Source: Nitrospirota bacterium
Lineage (GTDB): Bacteria; Nitrospirota; Nitrospiria; Nitrospirales; UBA8639
Assembly: GCA_029879555.1 (NCBI GenBank)
Contig: JAOUQB010000168.1
Location: 1 to 5,943, forward strand
DNA: 5,943 nt
Direction: 5' to 3'
Both the position numbers and the translations under genes were made by a program. Each line of letters starts with the position of its first letter. The first letter of the stretch is position 1. Below, in pieces: positions 1 to 5,147 of the stretch. The notes below the pieces were generated by a model, which saw only the letters and a list, made by a program, of their open reading frames with translations, made no database searches and was not told the DNA's origin.

Positions 1-224
1 GCCCTTTCGATGCTATTATCATCACGGCGGCCCCTGACCATATTCCCTCACCGCTCTTAGAGCAGTTAGCCGTTGGCGGCCGTCTCATTCTTCCGGTCGG
101 GGACTATTCCCAAAATCTGGTCTTGATTCGACGAACCGAACAGGGCTATCAGAGAACCGAATTGTTGCCGGTACGATTTGTTCCGATGACAGGGCAAGCA
201 GAGAAGGGCACGCCTAGCCCATAA
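1..224 (+). CDS. pcm: Protein-L-isoaspartate O-methyltransferase, C-terminal part (5' end outside window)
   Basis: Codons read in frame from base 3 to a TAA at 222-224, giving the last 73 residues of a protein whose family is usually about 200-220 residues. The enzyme transfers a methyl group from S-adenosylmethionine to isoaspartyl residues in damaged proteins, starting their repair in the cytoplasm. Seen here: the strand-loop DAIIITAAPDHIP, then a helix and PLLEQLAVGGRLILPVG, then QNLVLIRR, and near the C-terminus LLPVRFVPMTGQA. This series is the Pcm signature and separates it from general Rossmann methyltransferases. The SAM-binding glycine motif and the N-terminal active-site loop must lie upstream, so completeness cannot be judged. 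The next gene is on the opposite strand and converges on it. The short C-terminal tail after the MTG motif (QAEKGTPSP) is probably disordered. Confidence 0.93.
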   Translation, partial: PFDAIIITAAPDHIPSPLLEQLAVGGRLILPVGDYSQNLVLIRRTEQGYQRTELLPVRFVPMTGQAEKGTPSP

Positions 225-239
225 TTCGTCAATAAGCAT

Positions 240-260
240 TTGAGCCCTCAAGCTGCTTGA
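240..260. repeat. Overlapping short inverted repeats between convergent genes
   Basis: TTGAG-cc-CTCAA (240-251) overlaps TCAAG-ctg-CTTGA (248-260), so two alternative 5-bp hairpins can form between the end of pcm and the end of the protease gene. Neither strand has a T-run next to them, so this is not a canonical rho-independent terminator. It is the only foldable element I see in the 105-base convergent gap and could at most slow polymerase. The arms are short enough to be chance. Confidence 0.25.
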
Positions 261-329
261 ACACGTTGTCTCCTAGCGATCAGTCTTGTTTCGTCGGCAC
301 CAATAGTAAAGTCTCGGCCGTAGTCTAAG

Positions 330-1202
330 TTATCGCTTTTTTCGTTTAGCAGCGGATGAGAGTAATTGCTTGACTCGAAAGACGGGTTCGGCAAGACCAA
401 TCCCCGTATAATTTTGGGAGAGGAGTGTTTGTGGGGCGTTCTTGCGTTGAAGGGTAATCCCAATCTCTTGTCCGCCGGCAATGAGCGGCAGTTGATGAAT
501 CCGTGTCTGCGTCACAATTCCTAAAAAAGACACGTCGCCATGAGTGGCAAAATGACCCTGTCGATCGATCCCCGCGGGTAATTTGAACGCGGGACCCCCG
601 CTGTTGCCGGGGAAGATATGGCCATCAATATAAAATAAGGTGGATTCGGGTTTGGTGGGTGAGACCCAGGACACGATGCCCTGTCGGACAAGGGCCTTTG
701 CAGACAAGTCTGGTCCCACGGCCTCTGGATAACCAAGTAACATCAAGGGCGCCCCTTCATAAATCTCCTCCGCAGTGCCAAAGTCGCCAAATCGAACTCT
801 GGGCAACACTTTTCTACCTGTCTGTTTTTTGGTGAGGAAAAGCGGAAGGCAGGCGAGATCAACTTTGGTGTTGGGATGGGAGATCCAATATTGTTTGTCT
901 CCACGTCTGAGGGTGATCCCGACTCCAAAATATTGTGTCGCCGGTTTTTCATCGAACCATGAAAAGCGGAGTTTGAGACGGGAAGGGCCCCATTGGCTGT
1001 GCGGGTCTTGAAGAACATGCTTGGCCGTGACTAACCAGGGGGTGTGGGTAGGATCATCCTGTACGCTAAAGATCACACCGGTTCCCACAACGACAAACAT
1101 TTTCTTTTTCACGACACGCCCATTGGCGTATCTGATCTCTGCTTGCTGTGTATGGCCGATTGCCACAGTGGCATCGCGCCAGCGGTCTATCCATCCTGCC
1201 AT
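330..1202 (-). CDS. Trypsin-like serine protease (PA clan), no export signal, 290 aa
   Basis: Predicted chymotrypsin-fold endopeptidase. All three catalytic residues are visible in proper context: His62 in LVTAKHVL, Asp115 in TKVDLACLPL and Ser201 in FPGNSGGPAF. The GNSGGP form is that of bacterial S1 and Deg-like proteases. No PDZ domain follows, and the chain ends in a basic tail (KRKKR) after a final helix with FRVKQLL. The N-terminus (MAGWIDRWRDATVAIG) runs straight into the first barrel strand with no signal peptide or membrane segment, so the protein is probably cytoplasmic. An in-frame TAA lies three codons upstream of the ATG at 1202, so this is the longest possible start. The Shine-Dalgarno site is poor: the nearest GGAG is about 16 bases away. 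The gene is convergent with pcm and divergent from the small unknown gene at 1647. Its substrate cannot be told from sequence. Family and triad are secure, role unknown. Confidence 0.9.
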   Translation of the reverse strand: MAGWIDRWRDATVAIGHTQQAEIRYANGRVVKKKMFVVVGTGVIFSVQDDPTHTPWLVTAKHVLQDPHSQWGPSRLKLRFSWFDEKPATQYFGVGITLRRGDKQYWISHPNTKVDLACLPLFLTKKQTGRKVLPRVRFGDFGTAEEIYEGAPLMLLGYPEAVGPDLSAKALVRQGIVSWVSPTKPESTLFYIDGHIFPGNSGGPAFKLPAGIDRQGHFATHGDVSFLGIVTQTRIHQLPLIAGGQEIGITLQRKNAPQTLLSQNYTGIGLAEPVFRVKQLLSSAAKRKKR

Positions 1203-1272
1203 GATGACTTACGTGAGACTCCTTGGCTTGATTGTCCAGAAGGAATTTGCTTCTCTTTCGCATGAACCCATG

Positions 1273-1289
1273 ACTCAGGAAGCCTGAGT
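1273..1289. repeat. Perfect 7-bp inverted repeat upstream of the protease gene
   Basis: ACTCAGG (1273-1279), spacer AAG, CCTGAGT (1283-1289). It lies about 70 bases upstream of the protease ATG, beside the AT-rich patch that may be its promoter. It could be an operator or a hairpin in the 5' leader. No T-run adjoins it on either strand, so it is not an intrinsic terminator. Confidence 0.4.
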
Positions 1290-1450
1290 GACCTGTATAA
1301 ATTATGGCAGAATTGATAACAGATAAACAGTTTTCTGACTATGGACGTTCTTTGCCGGCACGTTGACTGCAATCAGTTCTTTCGACCACCTGCTGAAATT
1401 TTTTGATAGGCCGTTTGTACACGTCTTTGTCTGAATATTCCTGTTGTGAA

Positions 1451-1466
1451 TGAGAGTCGATTCTCA
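1451..1466. repeat. Near-perfect 16-bp palindrome TGAGAGTCGATTCTCA
   Basis: The two 8-base halves match except for one G/T pair. A second, perfect palindrome, ATTCATGAAT, lies five bases further on at 1472-1481, and a TTGACA hexamer begins at 1492. Two dyads just upstream of a possible -35 box are arranged as regulator binding sites often are. No known regulator's consensus is recognised. Confidence 0.35.
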
Positions 1467-1491
1467 CATGCATTCATGAATCATAGGGCTC

Positions 1492-1520
1492 TTGACAGGG
1501 AGACGCATTCAACCTAGCCT
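1492..1520 (+). promoter_or_regulatory. Possible sigma-70 promoter for the small gene at 1647
   Basis: A perfect TTGACA (-35) at 1492-1497 is followed after exactly 17 bases by TAGCCT (-10, three of six matches, including the first two T/A and the last T) at 1515-1520. Transcription would start near 1527 and give a leader of about 120 bases before the ATG at 1647. The weak -10 lowers certainty. A promoter that needs an activator binding the upstream palindromes would fit. Confidence 0.35.
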
Positions 1521-1581
1521 TCTGGCTATCAGAAAGTCGTCCTCCACCATCGAATGGCATGGGACCGAAATCAAGTATCGA

Positions 1582-1612
1582 CACTCACCCTGGTGGCATG
1601 AATCTGTGAGTG
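1582..1612 (+). repeat. Stem-loop in the 5' leader of the small gene
   Basis: CACTCAC (1582-1588) pairs perfectly with GTGAGTG (1606-1612) across a 17-base loop. A competing hairpin, CACC-ct-GGTG (1586-1595), overlaps the left arm. The structure ends about 20 bases before the purine-rich ribosome site at 1634-1642. It could influence translation, but no known riboswitch or leader family is recognised. Confidence 0.35.
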
Positions 1613-1646
1613 CTGGTTAAAAAACACTAACGTGAGAGGGAGTATA

Positions 1647-1961
1647 ATGACCAGGCAGGAATTCTGTGATTCCGCGCAAGAACTTCTCGGCGATATTGAA
1701 AAAGGTTCGATCTCTGTGGAGCTGGTCGAAGGAGATATTCTTCAGGGCAAGGTCACATACCGAACAAGCAATGGGTGGTCCATTATTGTGTTGAGCGATG
1801 GAGACGATTGGGATTATGTCTCTTCGATCGTTCCCCCATCTAAAGAACGCTTCGAACTTTGGCCGGAAGAAGAGAAAGATGATTCGGCCGAATTGCGTGC
1901 CCTTCGTTCCTATCATCCCCCCGCAGATCAACTCACCAAGACTTGGGGGTTCCTCACCTAA
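1647..1961 (+). CDS. Small acidic protein of unknown function, 104 aa
   Basis: The ATG at 1647 is chosen over the in-frame GTG at 1632. The purine run GAGAGGGAG (1634-1642) lies 4 bases upstream of it, and the GTG sits inside the start of that run. I do not recognise the family. The chain opens with a predicted helix (TRQEFCDSAQELLGDIEKG, residues 2-20). A probable beta region follows: SISVELVEGD, ILQGKVTYRT, NGWSIIVLSDG. Then come DDWDYVSSIVPP (53-64), an acidic stretch (WPEEEKDDSAE, 72-82) and a short tail ending WGFLT. The layout of beta hairpins around NGW and then DxWDY loosely recalls small uncharacterised proteins of the DUF7693 type, but I cannot confirm that. There are no transmembrane segments, signal peptide or metal-binding cysteines (one Cys, residue 7). 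It stands alone between two oppositely oriented genes. Confidence 0.75.
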   Translation: MTRQEFCDSAQELLGDIEKGSISVELVEGDILQGKVTYRTSNGWSIIVLSDGDDWDYVSSIVPPSKERFELWPEEEKDDSAELRALRSYHPPADQLTKTWGFLT

Positions 1962-2007
1962 TTGGTATCGCAGTCTTCCCTTGCCCTTCCGAAGCCACTG
2001 ATCCAAT
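1961..2007 (+). terminator. Possible weak terminator after the small gene
   Basis: ATTGGTATC (1961-1969) can pair with GATCCAAT (2000-2007) through one bulged T. CTTC and GAAG in the loop can add an inner pairing. A T-rich GTTTGTT follows on the plus strand. The stem is imperfect and the loop long, so this is a weak call. It is the only such structure in the 51-base gap between the convergent small gene and M28 peptidase gene. Confidence 0.25.
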
Positions 2008-2012
2008 GTTTG

Positions 2013-3035
2013 TTAATGGCTTGCTGCCCTTGGCGATTGCGTGAATTCGGTGATGACTCGTTGTAGTCCTGACACAACACGTGCGAAGTGCTCATAGTGG
2101 ATGTTCTTGGGCGTATCATTGGATGTGTGGTAGGTGGGATCGCGAAACAACGCCGTATCGGTCACCATGACGGCGGGGAATCCTTCTTTCCAAAAGGCCC
2201 AATGATCCGACCACCCAACCCCGGGGAGCCATCCCCACAATGCGGCACCCTCAGACGGGAACGAGGTGTGTCGTCGAAACGCGCCAATCAGCTGCCGCAC
2301 TAACGGCCCATTCTCTACATTGCTCACAAAAGCGATAAAATTCCCCGTAGACGGATAAAAGAAGTGGAGTGGAAACACGTAGCTTTGACTGCCTGACTCA
2401 TTGGAGTAATACCCAATCGTCTCCAGACTCAGCATCAGAATGATGTGTTCATCGCGCTGGCGGCTGCGTTTTGCATACATGCGGCTCCCCATGTGACGTG
2501 TCTGAAAGAATGGGGGCTCCTCGTTGGTAAATGCTACAAACCGCAAGGTGCGTGGGGTTGGATTTTGCGCAAACGCGCGTGCTAAGGCAAGGGTGGCGGC
2601 AACGCCCGTGGCGTTATCGTTCGCGCCAGGACTGCCTTTGACGGAGTCATAGTGCGCGCCGATGAGTACAATTTCATCCGGTCGCTCTGTGCCGCGCACT
2701 TCAGCTTCGATGTTTTCGCAGGCCTGTCCAGAGACGTCGTATTCTTGTCGCGCAACCTCATAGCCTGCTTCCGAAAGTGTTTGTTCTATGTAGTCAGCCG
2801 CTGAGACAAGCTGGGGGTAGCGGAACACATTCCGTTCACCAATCTCACCGGCCAGCATATCCACATGTGACCGCAGTTCGCCTTCAAGCGCGCGGATTTC
2901 ATCGGTTGCTGGGGGAAGGGGACCTTGGTAACTTTCGCCCGGCATCTGGATCATGGCGTGCCATCCTAACGCAAGCGCCCCACCAAGAATACCAATGAGG
3001 CTTGCTTGCCATACGACCTTCAGCAACCTGTTCAT
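2013..3035 (-). CDS. M28-family zinc metallopeptidase, membrane-anchored, 340 aa
   Basis: Predicted di-zinc aminopeptidase-type enzyme acting outside the cytoplasmic membrane. The metal and catalytic residues of family M28 are all visible: His128 in GAHYDS, bridging Asp140 in GANDNATG, general base Glu172 and ligand Glu173 in FTNEEPPF, Glu205 in LSLETIGYY (where better known members have Asp) and His303 in YHTSNDTP. SDHWAF (276-281) is a further family block. Residues 1-31 hold a short basic start (MNRLLK) and one hydrophobic segment with no clear cleavage site, so it is an uncleaved anchor or a signal peptide. The start at 3035 is chosen because AGGAGG lies 5 bases upstream. Starting from the ATG at 3110 would add 25 residues, bury that site inside the gene and put a charged segment before the anchor. 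It lies downstream of the EEP gene on the same strand, 104 bases away. Substrate unknown. Confidence 0.9.
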   Translation of the reverse strand: MNRLLKVVWQASLIGILGGALALGWHAMIQMPGESYQGPLPPATDEIRALEGELRSHVDMLAGEIGERNVFRYPQLVSAADYIEQTLSEAGYEVARQEYDVSGQACENIEAEVRGTERPDEIVLIGAHYDSVKGSPGANDNATGVAATLALARAFAQNPTPRTLRFVAFTNEEPPFFQTRHMGSRMYAKRSRQRDEHIILMLSLETIGYYSNESGSQSYVFPLHFFYPSTGNFIAFVSNVENGPLVRQLIGAFRRHTSFPSEGAALWGWLPGVGWSDHWAFWKEGFPAVMVTDTALFRDPTYHTSNDTPKNIHYEHFARVVSGLQRVITEFTQSPRAASH

Positions 3036-3040
3036 GAAAA

Positions 3041-3046
3041 CCTCCT
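3041..3046 (-). promoter_or_regulatory. Strong Shine-Dalgarno site of the M28 peptidase gene
   Basis: Read on the minus strand this is a perfect AGGAGG, 5 bases before the ATG at 3035. It decides the start in favour of the 340-residue form over the 365-residue form starting at 3110. Confidence 0.85.
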
Positions 3047-3062
3047 GATTAGACCAGGCCAT

Positions 3063-3072
3063 TTTGCGCAAA
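3063..3072. repeat. 10-bp perfect palindrome TTTGCGCAAA upstream of the M28 gene
   Basis: The palindrome lies 28 bases upstream of the M28 start codon, between the EEP and M28 genes. It could be part of an operator, but a single 10-bp dyad is also easily chance. I found no clear promoter beside it, and the two genes may share a transcript. Confidence 0.2.
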
Positions 3073-3139
3073 TGAGCCAGCAGGGGAACAGGATTCTTAA
3101 GCCTTAGCAAGAGGGTTGCAGAAAATTATTGGTCGAAGC

Positions 3140-3859
3140 TTAATGATACGAGAATTCTACGCGAATGTCGGCGACCAGTGGAAGGTGGTCAGAGGCAATT
3201 AATGACTGGCGGGTGCGTGGGATCTGCACGTTGATCACCTCGACGCGTCCATCATAAAAAATATGGTCTAAATGCAGAACGGGGAAAAGTCCTGGATAGG
3301 TACGACGGCGCTTCAGAAACGCCCGCAGGTCTAGGCTCTTCAGCACTTGGGTCAGTTCGATTGTGGCAAAACCACGACCCCACTCGTTGAAATCGCCAAG
3401 GACGATCTTTGGCCCATGGATGCCGTCCTGCCCGATGAAATGGCCCAACCGCTTAGCCTGATATTGTCGTTCTCTGAGCCCGACCCCCAGGTGGACATTG
3501 TACACATGGATCGTGTGCCGTCCCAGTTGAATATCGACGCGTTGGCACCCTCGGGGTGTCCGTTTTTTCCATGTCAGATCGTATTGCGTATGGTGATCAA
3601 TCGGGAACCGGCTCATGATGACGTTGCCGTACAAGCGGCCACGCACCATTCGCGTGGACCCCATGACCCATCCCATCCCAAGGGCTGCGCCGAGTTCCTG
3701 ATCCTGGCCGGGGCCCTTGGGACCAGCTCCGAGGACTTCTTGTAGCGCGATCACGTCGGCTTGAAGCGGGCCTAGCACCTCCGCGATGCGACGAGGTAAG
3801 ACGCGTCGGTCCATCCCCCGACATCGATGCACATTGTAGGTGGCGATCCGAAAGTCCAC
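3140..3859 (-). CDS. Endonuclease/exonuclease/phosphatase (EEP) family protein, 239 aa, GTG start
   Basis: Metal-dependent phosphoesterase of the DNase I / exonuclease III fold. Family members cut DNA, RNA, phospholipids or inositol phosphates, and sequence alone does not give the substrate. All core residues are present, numbered from the GTG: Asn9 in TYNVH, Glu41 in IALQEV (metal), His123 in YNVHLG, Asp156 and Asn158 in LGDFNEW, Asp198 in LDHIF, and the final Asp224-His225 in SDHLPL. The GTG at 3859 is preferred because AAAGGAGAG lies just before it with a 5-base gap, and the protein would start VDFRIATYNVH, as EEP proteins usually do. Longer starts at the ATGs at 3889 or 3901 have no ribosome site and add a charged, unconserved N-terminus. 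There is no signal peptide, so it is likely cytoplasmic. Co-directional with, and upstream of, the M28 gene; a shared function is not implied. Confidence 0.92.
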   Translation of the reverse strand: MDFRIATYNVHRCRGMDRRVLPRRIAEVLGPLQADVIALQEVLGAGPKGPGQDQELGAALGMGWVMGSTRMVRGRLYGNVIMSRFPIDHHTQYDLTWKKRTPRGCQRVDIQLGRHTIHVYNVHLGVGLRERQYQAKRLGHFIGQDGIHGPKIVLGDFNEWGRGFATIELTQVLKSLDLRAFLKRRRTYPGLFPVLHLDHIFYDGRVEVINVQIPRTRQSLIASDHLPLVADIRVEFSYH

Positions 3860-3862
3860 CGA

Positions 3863-3871
3863 CTCTCCTTT
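3863..3871 (-). promoter_or_regulatory. Shine-Dalgarno site deciding the GTG start of the EEP gene
   Basis: On the minus strand this reads AAAGGAGAG, with AGGAG ending 5 bases before the GTG at 3857-3859. The upstream ATGs at 3887-3889 and 3899-3901 have no comparable purine run before them. Confidence 0.75.
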
Positions 3872-3901
3872 CCTGTTTTGGTCCGTCATTCTGGAAGTCA
3901 T

Positions 3902-4304
3902 CCGTTCTTAATAGTTTGTCGCATGGTGTGCCATTGTACCTTATTCATCAGGACCGTCATTGCGGATTAACCCATGACAGCTCATCCGGGTTGACTGTCC
4001 GGTTTTGCAGTTGGGTTGCCTCCTTTTCAAAAACAAGACCAAAGATCTCCAAAGGAAGAAGAAATTGGGGGATAGAATTAAGACCACTAAAGCAATTCCT
4101 CTTGTATTGCAGATGAAAAAAATGGCTCTCAGATTCTGTGGCGTTTCGCAACGATTCTATTCAGGAGGATTGGGTCAATTTCCTACAGATTCATGAAGTG
4201 AAGAAGGGAACACAAAACAAAATCTCAACAAGGAATGGGTATAAATATTGAATTACTAACAGTTGGAACATCGAGAGAAAGAACACACTCCGGCCTAGAA
4301 AACC
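3902..4304. other. Divergent intergenic region, about 400 bases, without a supported gene
   Basis: Short reading frames exist on both strands here, but none has a convincing start, ribosome site or protein-like composition. An AGGAGG occurs at 4162-4167 but no usable start codon follows at a suitable distance: the next ATG, at 4194, is followed after one codon by TGA. Besides the leftward promoter candidate at 3933-3960, the only promoter-like element facing right is a TATAAATATT stretch at 4240-4249, about 60 bases before the membrane-protein start, with no recognisable -35. Interleaved inverted repeats occur at 3969-3999. Confidence 0.5.
3933..3960 (-). promoter_or_regulatory. Candidate sigma-70 promoter for the EEP gene
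   Basis: On the minus strand, ATGACG (plus bases 3955-3960; four of six matches to TTGACA) is followed after 16 bases by TACAAT (plus bases 3933-3938; five of six matches). A transcript would start near 3926 and give a leader of about 65 bases before the GTG at 3859. It may also carry the M28 gene. Based on motif match only. Confidence 0.35.
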
Positions 4305-4988
4305 ATGGGAATTGGACATTACGGTGTCAGTTTTGCGCTCAAGGCGGTTGACAAGAATATCTCCCTAGGGCTTTTGTTCGTTGCGGCACAATTCGTGGAT
4401 ATTCTCTGGCTCATATTTGTTCTGTTGGGGATAGAAAGGGTTCATATCGTTCCCGGGGTGACCGCAGCCAACCCGTTTGACTTCGTCTTTTATCCTTTCA
4501 CCCATAGCTTGGTCGCTTCTTTCTTCTGGGCAGGGGCGGTCTACATGATATTTAGGTTGATTCCTGTCAAACCGGCGTCACGGCAAAGCCAGGTTGCCCT
4601 TGTCCTGGGGGCGGCAGTCTTGTCGCACTTCTTCCTTGATCTCATTGTGCATCGGCCAGACTTACCGTTGGCGAGTGGGGATTCATATAAGATTGGACTC
4701 GGATTGTGGAACTCTGTTCTGGCCTCTTCCCTTCTCGAGGGACTCCTTCTTCTGGGTGGGCTCTGGGTCTATCTGGATAAAACAAAAAGTTTAACGGTGA
4801 TGGGAAAGTATGGCATGAGCATCTTCGCTGTGTGTCTTCTTGTCGCAAATTTGTCTGTGTATCGTGAAGATGTTTTAAATTTCTTTTTACCACTTCCGCT
4901 CACACCAGAAAATTTTGCAAGTTTTACCTTGGGCTACCATTTTTTATTCGTCGGGATCGCCTTCTGGTTGGATCAGAAGAGAGGCTAG
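4305..4988 (+). CDS. Multi-pass membrane protein, YdjM/DUF457-like, 227 aa
   Basis: Integral inner-membrane protein with about six hydrophobic segments (roughly residues 20-42, 64-84, 97-115, 135-156, 168-184 and 206-222). Polar residues sit in or beside the membrane in a pattern like the YdjM/DUF457 membrane-bound metal-dependent hydrolases: His5 in GIGHYG, Asp32 in QFVDILW, His67 in YPFTHSL, and His108, Asp112, His116 and Asp119 in SHFFLDLIVHRPDLPL. Glu145 lies within the fourth segment. These could form a metal site at the membrane face. No member I can name has a firmly known reaction, so the hydrolase label is inference. The ATG at 4305 is the longest start because an in-frame TAG lies 9 bases upstream, and it keeps the conserved His5. 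No good Shine-Dalgarno site is visible before it. The next gene follows on the same strand after 159 bases. Confidence 0.82.
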   Translation: MGIGHYGVSFALKAVDKNISLGLLFVAAQFVDILWLIFVLLGIERVHIVPGVTAANPFDFVFYPFTHSLVASFFWAGAVYMIFRLIPVKPASRQSQVALVLGAAVLSHFFLDLIVHRPDLPLASGDSYKIGLGLWNSVLASSLLEGLLLLGGLWVYLDKTKSLTVMGKYGMSIFAVCLLVANLSVYREDVLNFFLPLPLTPENFASFTLGYHFLFVGIAFWLDQKRG

Positions 4989-5147
4989 CCGGGAGTAAGT
5001 GGGACAGTGTGTGAACCCTATCTCTCAACATTCGGGTCTACGCTTGGCTATCGTTGGTACCGCTTCAAGTCCCGAAAATTGGCGCTCGTTATGTCGAAAC
5101 GTGCCACATCACTAAGCTACTCATCAGAATTTCTGAAAAAATTGACT
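4989..5147 (+). other. Gap between the membrane-protein and repeat-protein genes
   Basis: No clear terminator or promoter is seen. A small inverted repeat, CAGAA-t-TTCTG (5125-5135), lies 12 bases before the downstream ATG and is followed by six A residues. The gap has no stop in the frame of the downstream gene, so an alternative in-frame ATG at 5091 would add 19 residues (MSKRATSLSYSSEFLKKLT). It too lacks a ribosome site. Confidence 0.4.

Larger units (their letters stand above)
1203..1646. other. 444-base divergent intergenic region with several palindromes
   Basis: No reading frame here has both a plausible ribosome site and protein-like composition. The region must hold the promoters of the protease (leftward) and the small gene (rightward). 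It contains a perfect 7-bp inverted repeat (1273-1289), a near-perfect 16-bp palindrome (1451-1466), a perfect 10-bp palindrome (1472-1481), a possible sigma-70 promoter (1492-1520) and a 7-bp-arm stem-loop (1582-1612). An AT-rich patch at 1294-1306 (TGTATAAATTATG) could supply a leftward -10 for the protease (CATAAT or TATACA read on the minus strand). I find no convincing -35 at the right distance. Confidence 0.5.

Noticed and set aside
248..481. Open frame of 77 codons on the minus strand across the protease gene's 3' end
   Set aside because: It overlaps the well-supported protease in another frame and has no ribosome site or domain.
1187..1372. 61-codon minus-strand frame overlapping the protease start
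   Set aside because: Overlaps the protease N-terminus in another frame, has unlikely composition and no ribosome site.
3347..3745. 132-codon plus-strand frame inside the EEP gene
   Set aside because: Antisense shadow; the minus-strand EEP gene here has every catalytic motif intact.
4005..4196. 63-codon frame (TTG start) and an embedded 27-codon ATG frame ending in the same stop
   Set aside because: No ribosome site before either start, Lys-rich low-complexity content and no conserved-looking domain.
5032..5075. tRNA-like look: TTCAAGTCC resembling a T-loop, with TCGGG and CCCGA at the ends
   Set aside because: The T-stem does not pair (CGC against CCC), no anticodon arm or D-arm can be drawn, and the length is too short.
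4986..5147. Only one TAG separates the membrane-protein frame from the repeat-protein frame, with no other stop between them
   Set aside because: Same-frame neighbours occur one time in three, and 53 stop-free codons is not rare. The signal peptide at 5148 marks an independent start, so a broken fusion or readthrough is not supported.
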